Positions 1 to 12,959 are shown, numbered from the stretch's first letter. The stretch is DNA of 64,000 nt from Eucalyptus grandis (GCF_016545825.1 NC_052616.1:38120192-38184191), one strand, 5' to 3'. Numbers and translations: made by a program. Notes: generated from the sequence alone by a model not told the origin.

Positions 1-642
1 CGCCTTTGCCGTGGACTCACCGGAACGCTAAACCAGTAAGTTTTTCCCATTAATGCCTTCTTAATTTGCTAATGATGCGTAAGGGTTGATTAGATTTAAT
101 TAAGCACAATTAGGTGGATAGACTAGTTTTGATAAGTTAGATTAGTGATTTAATGATGCATATTTGGCGATTAGTTCTGCAATTAGCAGGTAGAGACGTA
201 CTTCTATTTATTGAATGCATCTCGGGATTTTTCCCGATCCATTGTGGCATCCAATTAGGCATTACGAGCCTAAATTGGATTTTTATTATTTATTTATTAA
301 TTTTCGAAATTAATTTAGTTAATTAATTATTTTCCGAAAATTAGGTGGGATAGCCGACGATCGAAATGCTATGCTGATTGTCGTGGTGCAATTCGTTTAT
401 TTATTTGAGCTCTACGTTGTGTTGAATTGAATTGATTGTGGAATTTTAGGAATTATTCCTAAATTGAGTGAATTTGAGTAATTGATTGGTAAATGGTCGA
501 GTATGGGTATATAGGGCCTGTAATGCTTCGATGGGCTATAAAGTGGAAAAAGTTGTGTGAACAAGTTAAATATACTTTTGGCTAAGACCAATCGAGTACG
601 ATGTCATCGGGTATGTTAAAGTTAAGGAGGAATTAGGTAACA

Positions 643-890
643 CATGGCTCGGTGATTAAAGTACATCACCATGGCGAAAATGGCGCCTGAAAGAGAATGC
701 ACGTGACTTATGGACATACGTGGCTTGGTGATTAAAGTACATCACCATGGCAAAAATGGCGCCTGAAAGAGAATGCACATAAATTGTTGAATATATATCA
801 CCTAGATCATGTCTGCGTGGCGATAATTGATCATGCATGTGTGGCGATAATTAATCATGCCTGTATGGCATAGGACGTGCTTGTGTGGCA
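643..890 (+). repeat. Short tandem repeats inside LTR A
   Basis: Two copies of a 76-bp unit begin near 651 and 727 (GGTGATTAAAGTACATCACC, then GGCG and GCCTGAAAGAGAATGCAC). They are followed at about 819-890 by shorter units of about 24 bp built on GTGTGGCGATAATTGATCATG. The same place in LTRs B, F, G, H and I also carries tandem units, with different sequence and period. Confidence 0.8.
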
Positions 891-1313
891 TAATACCGAG
901 CCTGCTTGGTTGTATTTCTGTGTGTGTCGGGTATCATGCATGTGTGACTGAAACTAATTGGAAGGCATAAGTTAAGCACATCGTTTACGGCACCTTAGAA
1001 AATGTATAGGATCGGTGATTGGTACATTGTCTTGGCGAAAACGGCGCTTGAGGGAATACACGAGACTCAGTGACTAGGTGTATTACATTGGAAATTGTAT
1101 AGTATGTTTGGGCATGACCAAGAGTTGGTCCGGCTGACATTTAATCGACTAAGTCGATTGATCATTGCTTTGATTTGATGTTGTGAATTAATTGATTGAA
1201 TGGAAATGACCATGAGATGGTTTGATTGACATGTAATCGACTAAGTCGATTGATCGAGATATGGATCTGTGATGTGATTGCCTAGGTGCCTATTAAACTG
1301 TGCTAATTTGCAG

Positions 1314-1526
1314 GTGGAATCTGAGACCAAGGTAAGTCCTCTGACCCGTATGCATAGGCAGCCCAGACAGCATATTAGTTTACTAATCGGGTCTTAGAGG
1401 GTAGAACTTGATGAGACATAGTCTCATCTCGGTTGTGGGACAACATTTCAGGACCCTGATGAGGAACCTAAGGAGAAAGAACACGAAGAGGAGTACCTGG
1501 AGGACGCCGAGGATGATCCAGAGTAG
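1314..1526 (+). other. Candidate micro-exon, intron and acidic reading frame in LTR A (5' copy)
   Basis: Seen: TTTGCAG ends at 1313, an 18-nt block occupies 1314-1331, and a donor GTAAGTCC starts at 1332. A 120-nt AT-rich stretch ends in ACAACATTTCAG at 1451. From 1452 a frame of 24 codons runs to TAG at 1524-1526; 15 of the 24 residues are Asp or Glu. The same arrangement is present in the 3' LTR of A and, wholly or partly, in B, F, G, H and I. Inference: a spliced mini-gene, or a spliced 5' leader, inside the LTR. No transcript evidence is available here. Confidence 0.5.
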
Positions 1527-1857
1527 GATTCTGATGAGGATTGAGACTCCACTCATGTTTGATGACTTTTGCTGTGGAACCTATTTGAGTGGAAACTGAC
1601 CTTTTAGTATGGCTTGTATATGTATATATATGACTGAGTTGTTAATATGTACATAAGGGTGTTGGTTTTCAGGTTCAAGTTTTTAGTCCTACTTGTCTAT
1701 CACATTGCTTTATTGTTTGGGGATTCTTATTATATGCTTCCTCATGTGCATATTAAAAAGAAAGGGTCGGAGATTTGTCTTGGGACGTTGCTATTAAATC
1801 GACCAAGGTGAACGATGGGTGCATGCCCAAGGATTGGGGTGTGACATCCCGTTTAAG

Positions 1858-1869
1858 TAGTATCGAAGC
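1858..1869 (+). promoter_or_regulatory. Degenerate primer-binding site of element A
   Basis: TAGTATCGAAGC lies 11 nt after the LTR end and matches the better kept TGGTATCAGAGC of element C (14128-14139) at most positions. That sequence is complementary to the 3' end of initiator Met-tRNA, the usual primer of plant gypsy elements. Confidence 0.6.
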
Positions 1870-1989
1870 ATAGTCGTAGTTGGAGTGATAAGGTGCAATA
1901 ACCTATGGGATAGTAGTAGGAATGACCTTTAATTCATGCTGGTGCATGTCTGTGATAGCTGATTTGTAGCTTGTTTGTGAGTCACTCAA

Positions 1990-4900
1990 ATTCTAATGTG
2001 GTATTAGAATTAGAACATAGGTTTCTCTAAAGATCATGTAGTATGATTGATCAGGAGATGAGGGCTCCTAGTAAGAGGAGGGTAGCCTCTATGACTCGAG
2101 AAAGAATGCCAACAAGGATCGGTGCCCGAGGTGGTTGTGGCAGAGCGCCGGCAAGTATCACCGTGGGTCGGTACTGAAAGTGTAGCAACACCGAGCAATC
2201 CTAGGTCCAGCAGGATCGTTCAGGTGCAAGTTTTCCCAAGGAGCTTATTGAGCCAGTAAGCTCAGGATCAAGCCACTGTTGTTGCCATTGTCATTACTGC
2301 CGTCAGTTCCAAAATCGTCGTTGTTGCCACACCTGTCAAGGTCCAATATAAAGATGTGATCTAGGAGCAAGTCATTACATCCAAGATGAGGTTCAGATTT
2401 AGTAGAGGTGGAAATCAGTTTGGAAAGGAGCTTATGGCCGGAAGGGTATATTTTATTTCGCCCATTAGGAAAGACGAGATAGATAAGTTAGCATTGAATT
2501 AGAATGTTGTGTGTCATGAAAGACAACATGAATCATCCCCGTGCCATGTTAGGACGGGTGGTTGTTCTAAGTGTAACCGACAGGGTCACCTGGTCAGAAA
2601 ATTGTCCTGGAAGGCTAATGGAACAAACCAGCGAGAATGCACCACAAGACGTATAATAGATATTTGGATCAGACCTCGGTGCAAGTAAGAGTGCATGTTG
2701 TTACCCGATGGGAGATAGAGGACTCAACAATTGTGTGTTGAGTTTGTAGAAGGAAACATAGATCAATCCAATGTCTCGGTGTAACTCGAATGTGCTTTGA
2801 TGGTCGTTAGCACGACCATTAGGTCAAAATGAGTCCAGAGGAGCATAGGCACCATTATTGCAGATAGGACACTACTAGGATGGTGAAAGGAACAAGAATT
2901 GAATCGACCATGCAGCAATATGAGGAAGAATGTTTTTAGAGCGATTGTATTGGAGTAGCGCAGCAGAATCTTGGATTGAGGTTGTGGAATTTCAGTTCGT
3001 GGTGTTAAGGTTGTAGAAGAATTGACTCTTGGAGCATCTTGTGACAATAGATTATTGTCATGACGTGAACCAGCTTAATTCGTAAGCATGTGGAAGTGTC
3101 GAGTTTATTGGGAGTCGAGAAGGACCCTCGACTTCCTTAATCTCATCACTTGAGGCAACCTGTTTGTTAGATAGGGATTGCCAATATTATTTGGCTATTG
3201 TCATACATGAGATAGCTGTAGAGCTAAAAATGGAAAACATTGCTGTGGTGCAATAATTTCTGAATGTCTTTCCAAAAGAATTGCCAGGACTACCGCTAGA
3301 AAGAGAGATAGAATTCGTGATCGAGTTAGCCCTAGCACAGAGCCAATCTCTAAGGCTTCTTACCAGTTGTCATTGTCTGAGTTAAAAGAATTAATGGTAC
3401 GGGTGCGAGAATTACTGCATAAGGAATTTATACATACCAGTGCATCACTTTAGGAAGCATTAGTTTTGTTTGTGAGAAAAAAGGAAGATGATTTGTTGCG
3501 AGTGTACATTGACTATAGTCAACTCAATCAGGTAACGATCAAGAACGAGTATCCGTTGCCAATGATTGATGACTTGTTCGATCAGTTGTAAGGAGCATCG
3601 ATTTTCTCAAAGATCGACTTGAGGACAGGATATCATTAGCTAAGAATCATGAAGGAGGATGTTCCTAAGTCAGCATTTCGTACTCGATATGGTTATTATG
3701 AGTTCACAATAATGCCGTTCGGGTCAACGAATGCTCCTGCTGCCTTTATGGATTTGATGAATTGAATATTCAAAGTATTTCTAGATCAATTTGTGATCGT
3801 GTTCATTGACGATATTCTGATGTATTCGATGAGTGATGAAGAGCATAAGAGTCATATGAGATTAGTGTTGCAGACACTGAGAGTCCATTAGTTGGACAAT
3901 AAGTTTAGCTAGTGTGAGTTTTGGGTGACTCGTGTTGTGTTTCTAGGCCACGTGATTTCAGGTGAAGAAATCTCCACAGACCCAGCCAAGATCGAAACAG
4001 TTGTTAGTGGGCTAGAACCGACAACAATGTCAGGGATTAGAAGCCATATGGATTGGACAGGTTACTACAAAGGAATTGTGGAAGAATTTTCAGCATCAAT
4101 GTAGCCGATGACTTAACTTCTAAGGAAAGAAGAATAGTTCGTGTGGATAGATGAGTGCGAGTGTAGTTTCCAAGAACTTAAACGGAAGCTAACTACCGCA
4201 CCTGTGTTGACCATTCCATCTGGCCTTGGAAGACACAAGATCTATAGTGATGTGTCATGCAGAAAACTGAGTGCACACTAGTGCAACATAAGAAGATTGT
4301 TGCATACGCGTTCCGCCAGTTGAGACCTCCTGAGTTGAATTACCCAATGCATGATTTGGAACTTGCAGCATTAATTTTCATACTGAAGGCTTGGAGATGT
4401 TAGTCATGTGGAGAAAAATTCTGAATCTTCACTAACCAATAAAGTCTCTAGTATTTATTCTCTCAGAATGAATTGAACATGAGGTAACGCTATGAATTAG
4501 AACTTTTGAAGAATAAGAGGGTAGTATCTGGTATCACCCTAGAAGGATGAAAGAAGTCACTAATGCGTTGAGTTGAGAGTTTTAATTTGTGCATATACTG
4601 GTTAAAGTATGGACCTTACTTGAGAAAGTCGAAACTCGGTTTTCAAATTTGAGGAGGGCCACCTTTGAATTTTATGGCTGCCCTCAAAATTGAACCGGAT
4701 ATTCAAGTTGGAATCAGACGCTTCAATTGACTGACTGGGAAGTTCAGAATATCCTGTAAGAGGATACTGATAAGAGAGGGGCTGACTTTCAAAATTCTAA
4801 TGATAGAATACTCAAGTTCCGAGAATGATTGGGTGTACTTGACGATGTAGCACTTAGGGAAGAGATTTGGTTAGGAATTCACGGTAGCAGTTGCATTATT

Positions 4901-5950
4901 CGACATACAGTGCAAAGCAGGTCAGAATCAACATCAACTCGATTAGTAGACCGATATGAAGATAGTCATCATCAGATAGGTTGCAAGTGTCAGAGATGCT
5001 AGTAAGTGAAAGGTTCGTAATACAAGCCGAGAGGGCATTTACAATCACTTGAGAGTCCCGAGTGGGAATGGGAGTATATCACAACGGACCATTGTGACAA
5101 GCTCTCAAGGAATCAGAGAGGTAGTGATCTCGTTTGGGTAGGGGTTGACTGATGGACGAAGTTGACTTGCTCCATCGCTGTATGGAAGAATCTTGATTTA
5201 AATGGACATATAGAAGTATGTGTGTGTGTCATATAGTTCGTTCGCATGAAGTGCCAGGGATGAATTTTATGTTAAATCTAGATTCGTGGATTTCCAATTT
5301 CAGCAGAACAGGCAAATGGTTCATTTTGAAGCGAGGCAGAGCAGAGTGTATAGAACTTTAGGTTGCTAAGATGAGATCAGAGAAAGAAAGATCACAGGCC
5401 CAAAGTCAGCTCAACAACCATTGATTGCAATTGTCGTGATCAGAATCAGATTATGGGTTGCTTAGAACCGCCAGAAAAGTTATGTCGTTGAACATGAAGG
5501 CCCTTAGAGTTCCAAATTTATGAGTACATCTTTCTAAAGGTGCCATCGATGAGAAACACCTTGCGCTTTAGCAAGGAGGGGAAAAATTGAAACCGAGGTA
5601 CATAGATTCCTTTGAGATTCTAAAAAGAATCGAGATCCTATCATCTTGCGTTGTTGCCAAGGTAGGCACAAGTGCATGACATTTTCACATGTCGAGGTCG
5701 AGGACGTATGAGCCTGACCCGACCCACATGCTAAATCTTGAAGAATTAGACGTGGACGACAAAGTGTCATACGTGGAAAGCTCAGTGTAAATCGTGAATC
5801 AAAAGGATCGGATTCGGTGAACCAAGATAGTCCCCTTGGTCAAAGTAGTATGACAACGCCACGGGACTGAAGAAGCAACCGGGGAAGGTGAGACTAGATG
5901 AGATGACAATATGCCCACCTTTTACTTTAAGGATTGGTAAATGTTTAAAT
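1990..5950 (+). pseudogene. Element A gag-pol, heavily decayed (Ty3/gypsy, Tekay/Del-like)
   Basis: No long open frame survives, but pieces of the polyprotein can be followed in order. About 3470-3990 is reverse transcriptase: it includes [40 protein letters not shown], and the catalytic box FIDDIL at 3802-3819. The RNase H region lies near 4230-4560 and integrase-like remains follow at about 4800-5500. Near 5830-5950 there is a tail resembling the EATWE segment of the chromodomain-type C-terminus in element C. In-frame stops and shifts are frequent, many explained by C-to-T change at CAG or CGA codons. The element cannot make its own proteins. Lineage assignment rests on similarity to element C and is moderately sure. 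Confidence 0.8.
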
Positions 5951-5970
5951 TTCGAGGATGAAATTTTTAT

Positions 5971-5984
5971 AAGAGAGAAAGAGT
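5971..5984 (+). promoter_or_regulatory. Polypurine tract of element A
   Basis: AAGAGAGAAAGAG directly precedes the 3' LTR start TGTGACATCC at 5985, the expected place for the plus-strand primer of reverse transcription. Confidence 0.75.
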
Positions 5985-8680
5985 TGTGACATCCCAGATT
6001 TCCAGTCTGTTTTCTACTGAATAAATCGGGCATTTCATTGACGCGCCTATAGTACTTTTCTCGAGGTGGCCACTCATGAGATAACTAAATTATCGGGGAA
6101 GCCATTAATAAATTTTAAGATAATATGCTTTAGAATTTGACCGGGAATCGTCTTTTCAACCGTGCTCATCTTAAGAGGTCATTACGGCATAATATAAAAT
6201 CGATTTGAGAGCAGAGATAGGTCGGTTCGATTGAGATATGTTGCCGATCGTAGGTGACGCCACTAAATTGGGAAATTCTCATCGACCGACACTAATTTGA
6301 TTTTACTATCGTTTTAGTATTGTGTCCGTATTTGAGTCCTCGAAATTTTCACGATAATCGAGAGTCGTCAATGTGTCGAGTGGGTTCATTCTAGCTCGAA
6401 GAAAATCGACCACGGGTCTTTTGTACTAAAAATATCTGAAAACTACCTAGTAGTCTAGGTCATGCTAAAAACGCGTCGGAGTGAAATTAATCGCCAATTT
6501 GAATCCGATTTCATAAATTGAAAATTATGTCATGTCACAATAAATTCTAGGAGTGTCGACTCAGTCTAAGAATATTTTTTTGACAATCGAGGCTTTTTAA
6601 GAAAAAGTCGGCATAGGACCGTTTTTGTTCAATTAAGGCCATGGATTATTTTTGGTGGAAAAATTGGAAAGCAAGATGGATATATAGGTGAGGAAAAATA
6701 CTAAGATGATTGATAGATGACCAATTGAATTTATCAAAGCCAATTGAGATGGAATCAAGTGAGGAATGGTGTCCAATTGAGAGGGATTTAAGCCAAATTC
6801 GTAGCCCCCTCCTTCCCTAGCCATTTTGACCTTTTGAGAAGTTGTGAGGAAGGTGTGTGTGTGTGGCCTATTGGAGGTCAAGTATATGTGTATGGTCTAG
6901 AATGAAAGCTTGGAGAACAAGTGTGGAAAATAAGGCCAAGGAGACCCCACCAAGGCTAACACTTGCCACTCACTCCTTCCTCTCTCTTTCCCCTTGCCAT
7001 CCACCCCATTCTCTCCCTCCTCCTTGCCTTGCATGACACACCAGTAGCCAAGGAAGATAGCCACACCACTGCCGAACCGTTTTCCTTCCCTGTTTTCACT
7101 TCTTCCAGTTTCCGCTCTAGGCGACCTTTCGCCAAAGAACCGAGTAAACGGTAGACTTCCTAGATGAATTAGCGAACAAGCCACCCATCACCATGACAAG
7201 AACATCTAGACCGTTCCAACGAGCTTGACCTTCCCCCAAACAGAGTCGCCGACCGCCCTGTATGGCCATCTCAAGCTGTCGGTCGCTGGTCCGTTGATCC
7301 GCCTGGTAGCCTGCACGGTTTCGCCCGTTTCACGTTTTCTTTGTGTTTTCTCCCATTCCGACCCTTCCTCCACCCATACCAACCACCAGCAGGTTCATTT
7401 CGACCCCTGGGTGTTGTCGGTTTCCGGCCAAGCCTGTTCTGCTCTATTTCTCCTCCAGTGACTAGCTTTTCCAAGTTGCAGAGGGAGTCCAAATTTGTGG
7501 CTACCGTTTCAACCTTGGGACTGCCTTGGATTGCTGTGATTGAGGTTCCCGAGCCTCCTTCTCGCTGTCCATCAGTCGTACGCTACCCCCAAGCCACCAC
7601 ACCTTTGCCACTTGTCGTTTCCGCGCCAAACCGCCGTCAGTTCCAGCTGCTCGGCTCAAGAACAGAAACCAAGGACAACAAGGGTTGTTGGTCTTCGAGG
7701 CCTGTTTTAGGTGTCTTCTTGGCCTCGCTTGGTGTCACCGCTTAGAGATTTATTGACCGCCTTGATGTCGCCTTCGCCGTGGGCTCACCGGAACGCTAAA
7801 TCATTGAGTTTTGCTCACTAATGCCTTCTTAGTTTTCTAATGATGCTTAAGGATTGATTAGATTTAATTAAGCGCAATTAGGCGGATAGATTAGTTTAGA
7901 TAAGTTAGATTAGTGACTTAATGATGCATATTAGGTGATTGATTAGTGTAATTAACAAGTAGAGACGTACTTCTATTTATTGAATGCATCTCCGGATTTT
8001 TCCCAATCCATTCTAGCATCTAATTAGGCTTTAGGGGCATAAATTGGATTTTTAGTATTTATTTATTAATTTTCGAAATTAATTTAACTAATTATTTATT
8101 TTCCAGAAAGTAGGCAGGGATAGCCGACGACCGGAATTCTATGCTGATTGTCATGGTGCAGTCCGTTTATTTATTTGAGCTCTATATTGTGTTGAATTGA
8201 ATTGATTGTGGACTTTTAATAATTATTCCTAAATTGAGTGAATTTGAGTAATTGATTGGTAAATGACCGGGTATAGGTATATAGCGCCAATAATGCTTTG
8301 ATGGGCTATAAAGTGGAAAAATTCATGTGAACGAATTAAATATACTCTTAGCTAAGACCAATCGGGTACGATGTTATCGGGTATGTTAAAGTTAATGAAG
8401 AATTAGGTAGCACGTGGCTCGGTGATTAAAGTACATCACCATGGTGAAAGCGGCGCCTGAAAGAGAATGCACATGACTTATAGACATACGTGGCTTGGTG
8501 ATTAAAGTACATCACAATGGCGAAAATGGCACCTAAAAGAGAATGCACATAAATTATTGAATATATATCACCTAGATTATGCCTATGTGGCGATAATTGA
8601 TCATGCCTGTGTGGCATAGGACGAGCTTGTGAGGCGTAATACCGAGCCTACTTGGTTGTATTTCTGTGTGTGTCGGGTAT
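5985..8680 (+). mobile_element. Element A, 3' LTR, first segment
   Basis: The LTR begins TGTGACATCCCAG after the polypurine tract. It is interrupted at 8680 by solo LTR B and resumes at 27301; the two pieces together make about 3.6 kb. At 6950-7800 it holds a pyrimidine- and GC-rich leader-like stretch with several overlapping short frames that have no counterparts in sister LTRs, so they are not called as genes. The donor-like sequence at the leader end is TTGAGT here rather than GTGAGT. Confidence 0.88.
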
Positions 8681-10602
8681 TGTGACATCCCATAATTTTA
8701 ACCCTGTTTTCTATTGAATAAATCGGGCATTTCATTGATGCGTCTATAAGGCTATTCTCAGAGCCGATCACTCTTGAGATAACTAGGCTAGCTGGGAAAG
8801 CTATTAAAGACTTTAAAGCAAATAGACTTGAGAACTTGACCAGGAATCGGCTTTTCAACTGTGCTTATCTTTAGAGGCCATTACGACAAAGTTGAAAAGC
8901 GATTTGAGATTAGAGATAAGTCTGTTCACGAGATGAGTAGCCGATCGTGCGTGACTCCACTAAATTGGAAAATTTTCGTCGACCGACACCAATCTGATTT
9001 TACTATCGTTTTGGTACCCTGTATCCATAATTAAATCCTCGAGATTTTCACAACAATCAAGAGTCACCATTGAGTCGAGTGGGTTCATAGTGGTTCAAAG
9101 AAAATCAATCACGGGTTATTTGCCTTAAAAAATTCTGAAAACCACCCGGTAGTCTAGGTCACGCTAAAAACGCGCTGAATGAAAATTAACTGCCAATTCA
9201 AGTCCGATTTCAGAAATTGAAGATTCTGTCGTGTCACAATAAATTTTAGGAGTGTTGACTCAGTCTCAGAAGTTTTTTTAGAGATTCTGAGATGTTTACG
9301 GAAAATCGGTTCGGACGCCACGGAAAATCAATGGAAATTCGGAGAGGTCAAATTAAATGAAATTTCAACTTTGGCTTTGAGTGTTGGAGACTGGCAGAAA
9401 ATGGTACAAGAGACGAAATCGGGCCTCAAATTGGGGACTTGAGTGAGGAATTGAAGTTAAATCAAGTGAAATTCGGAATTATGCTTGGACAGCATTTTTT
9501 GGCTTCATTTTGGATTAGTTGCGGAAATTAAATTGGTGGAAAGTAATAAAGATTAAAAGATAAGCTTGGAGGAAAAAAGTGGGGACAAGCAATTAAAGCA
9601 AACGCTAAGATTTCAAAATTTTGGGCCCCCTCTTTGGCTTCTCCCTCACTCTCGGCACCCCCATCCGCTCATTGTTCCTGCTTTTGTTTTCATTTACTCT
9701 ACCGTGCGAAGCAGTCCCCACCCGGCCTCTCTACAGCTTCGTTGCTTCTCTTCCCCAACCGAAGTTCACAAGCCCCTGCTCACGCCAACCTCGAGATCTT
9801 CAATCGAACTGCTCCTCTCCACTACTTGCTGTCCCCCGCCAGTCAACTCTCCTCACTGAAGACTGATCGAAGCCCCGTCTACAGCCGTCTTCAGCCACGC
9901 ATCTCCACCGATCCAGCAGCGTGCGTTTTCTTTGTAGCAAACTAGTCAACACTCAGCAGCACAAATCAGCCAGTGTTGACCCCAAGCATCGATGCGGCCA
10001 GTGCACGCTAGCTCTCGTCCACCACCTGCCTTCAGCTCCTTCGGTCAGTCTTCAACAGCCGAAGCTGCGTCTCTCCCTCTCCGTTCGGTTCAATCCAGCA
10101 GCCAGCGAAGTCCACGAAGCAGGCCGTGAGATCCAGCTTCTTCAGCAGCTTCCACTGCTTCTTCGGTCCAGTTGGGGGCCATCTCAAGCCCAGCAAAGCC
10201 AGAATTTCTGGCCCAACTCTCCATCAAGCCTAGTTCATGTTATTCTAGCCCATTTTCAGCAGGCCCAAGTACAGCAGTCCTCAGCCCATTTTTAAGACAG
10301 AAAAGCCCAAGTAACAACCTAGCCGCAGCAAGCCCAAGAGTCCAGTAGTCAACCCATCAACTGGGCCCAATTCAGCAAGTTTGGCCCAAGCCCAGCCCGC
10401 GAAGAAGGCCCAATCGCAGCCAAGCCCAAGCCCAAGAGCGACCCCATTCCAGTGCTAGGACAAATCTCAGTTGGGCTAAGATTTGTTGGGCCCAAGTTTA
10501 GGGCCCGGCCCTAGAGTTCGTCGTCGCCGCCGAAAGTTCAGATTTCGGCCGCCGTCGTGGTGTCCCGATCTTCACTTTGGTCAAGTGAGTAATCTCACTA
10601 AT
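8681..10602 (+). mobile_element. Solo LTR B, first segment
   Basis: TGTGACATCC at 8681 starts a new LTR of the same family inside the 3' LTR of A. The five bases before it (GGTAT, 8676-8680) match those after its far end (TGTAT, 27301-27305) at four of five positions. The uninterrupted 5' LTR of A reads straight across the same site at about 935-945, which confirms the insertion point. The segment holds a GC-rich leader (about 9560-10584) ending at a GTGAGT donor at 10585. It breaks at 10602 where element C is inserted. No internal gag-pol belongs to B, so it is a solo LTR. Confidence 0.88.
10598..10602 (+). repeat. Target-site duplication of element C, left copy (CTAAT)
   Basis: CTAAT is immediately left of the C LTR start and is repeated exactly at 25510-25514. 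A 5-bp duplication is typical of Ty3/gypsy integrase. Confidence 0.92.
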
Positions 10603-12639
10603 TGTGGCATCCCAAAATTCAATGTCAAGCCATAAGGTGTGTTAAAGTCTTTAATTAGGTGATAAAATTTCCTAAGGTTGATGCTTTAGCCATTAGTCTT
10701 TTTTTAGAATAGATGATGTGTGCATATGTTTGTGAGAATTTAAATTTGATAGATTATGATAATAATCTATGCTTGGCCATGCACTTTATAAATTAAATTT
10801 CAATAAACAAAATGTCACAAGACTTTGGCCATATTGAGTATTAAAAATTTAAAAATATTTATAGAATAAATTCAAAAAAAAAAGAGAGAGGGAAAAGTCA
10901 ATTTTTTTGGATTGGGCTTAGGCCCATTGGCCTAAGCTTTTAATGGGCCAAGTTGGCTGGCCCAATGGAGGCCCAAGAGGGAGTGGTCGACCGACCACAA
11001 AGGACGCCCAAGCCCAAGCCCAAATTCAAGGCCCATTATGCATGCAATAGGACAAGTGGCACAAAGGAGAATGCCATGCATTGGCTAGTTTAAAGGCATG
11101 TGATGATTGCTAATGATGGGAATTAGGGGGGATAAAAGGGAAGACAGAGAGAGGGGTGGCCGGTTTTTCCCCATTCGGCCGAGAGAGAGAGAGTGAGTGA
11201 GAGAGAGGTTTCGAGAGAGAGGGAGAGTGGCCGAGAGAGAGAGGAGGAGGAACCGCCGTCCGTCCGCCGTGTGCCGCCGTGCTCGCCGCCTTACGCCGTC
11301 GACCGACCGGTCTAGAGGCAAGTGGGAGTCGTCTAGCTGCTCTTGCATGTGTGTATGTTACTTGCATGTTGAATTTTTGGGTGTTTAGGTGAGAAAAACC
11401 GAAGTATGGATGGTTTGTGTTTGAATGGTTTGGCTGTTTTCGCTCGAACAGTGTGAGTCAGGATGTTGTGTGAGCTTGAATGCATGTTTAGAGTCCGATT
11501 TTGGCTTCAATTTCTTCATGAAAGTTGTAGCTAACATCTTGAACTATAATGGATATTTGAGGGGTTAAAGTCTCATCCTACGGAGACCTCAGATCTGGAA
11601 AGATTTTACTGACCTTTTGTTGGATTTGTGGTTGCATGTTGGTTTGTGTTAAGAATCTCTCTTTGGTTTCTTCATGAAAGTTGTAGGGGGCATCTTAAAC
11701 TATAACATACTCAAATTTGAAGTGACATGAACAAGTATAGCCTAGTAAATCGACTAGATCTTGAAGATGATAATTCTGGAGATGTATTTTGGGACACCCG
11801 AGACTTCATGGACCTAAATGACGACTATACTCTGGTTATTTGACTTAGATCTCTTCATGAAACTTGTAGAGGACATATTTATGTATAACATATCCAAATT
11901 TAAGAGGAAACGAAAGAGAATAGGTAGGTCAAAACTCAATATTTCGGAGAAGCTTGCACTGGATGATGTGGTAATGGATCCAGAAGCTTCGTGAGACTGT
12001 ATAAAATAATAAAAATAATATGGCTTGGAAGTCTTTATGAAAGATGTACGAAAATGTCTTGGCTATAACTCGGCAAAATTTCGTAATTTTTGAAGGTAAT
12101 ATGGATATTTTAATCGAATTTCTTCAGAAACTGTGCATTCTGATTTTACCCGAAAATGACATGCCATTTTGTGAGAATTGTGAAATTTTGTGAAATTCTA
12201 TTTGGCCATGTATTTTGCATGAAATTATTATCCTATTGGCTAGTTTATGACTTGCCTTAATTTTTAAAATTTTTGGGAATTTGTAGATATTCAATTTAAT
12301 ATTTTGAAAATAACAAAAAAGCTGGAATTTAAATAAATGAAAAAGGGCATGAAAAAAATGATTATTTTATTGGTCATAAATTCCTTTACTTTTATTTCAT
12401 AAATAATTATACCATGTTCATGTATAGTGAGGTCTTGATGTATGTATGACATTGAATTGAGATGCATGTGTGAATTCCATGCCAAGTATGACTTGTTGGA
12501 TGTCACGCCAAATGCCATGCTAAATTAAGACTAAAATTGGTAAACATGGATAATGGTAAATGAGGAGGTGGTTGTGGTGGAGGATGATGCTCGGAATGTA
12601 TAGAGATGCATTGCCGGATGGCCCTGGGAGATTCAGGAT

Positions 12640-12890
12640 GCCTGGAACGTGGGGGTGCCGGAAGCCCTGTCGGAGGTTTCTGTCCGAAGGGAATACCTCG
12701 TGATGCCAGGATTGGGGTGCGGGATGCCCGGCGAGGGAGTGTAAATGCCGGAAGCCCTGTCGGAGGTTTCTGCCCGAGGGGAATGCCTCGTGATGCCAGT
12801 TGGGATGCGAGATGCCCGGAATGTGAGGGGCCGGATGCCCGGTGGCCTGGAATGGCTGAATGTTGGAAGCCTTGGAGGTCTTTGCCCGAG
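12640..12890 (+). repeat. Degenerate tandem repeat in LTR C (5' copy)
   Basis: Three successive units, roughly 90-115 bp apart, begin with GCCGGAAGCC or TGTTGGAAGCC and carry a conserved core ending in GGGGAATGCCTCGTGATGCC or a close variant. The third unit is shortened. The same array is present at about 24040-24290 in the 3' LTR. Confidence 0.8.
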
Positions 12891-12959
12891 GGGATGATAA
12901 AATTGATGATTTGAGAAATGGGTGATGTGGTGATCAAATGGGAGGTTAAAAGTGGAGAT

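Larger units (their letters stand above)
1..1846 (+). mobile_element. Element A, 5' LTR (right-hand part only)
   Basis: This is the 3' portion of a long terminal repeat of a Ty3/gypsy retrotransposon; its beginning lies before the window. Position 1 aligns with about 7767 in the 3' LTR of the same element (shared text ends in TCACCGGAACGCTAAA), and the two copies run in parallel from there. The LTR ends at 1846 with GTGTGACA, matching the ends GCGTGACA at 27300 and 28199. Inside are a donor-like GTAAGT at 36, repeats at 643-890, a splice-flanked 18-nt block at 1314-1331 and an acidic short reading frame at 1452-1526. No protein of known function is seen. Confidence 0.88.

Noticed and set aside
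6897..7745. Several overlapping frames on both strands in the 3' LTR of A
   Set aside because: They are confined to the leader, overlap each other, and are not kept in other LTR copies.
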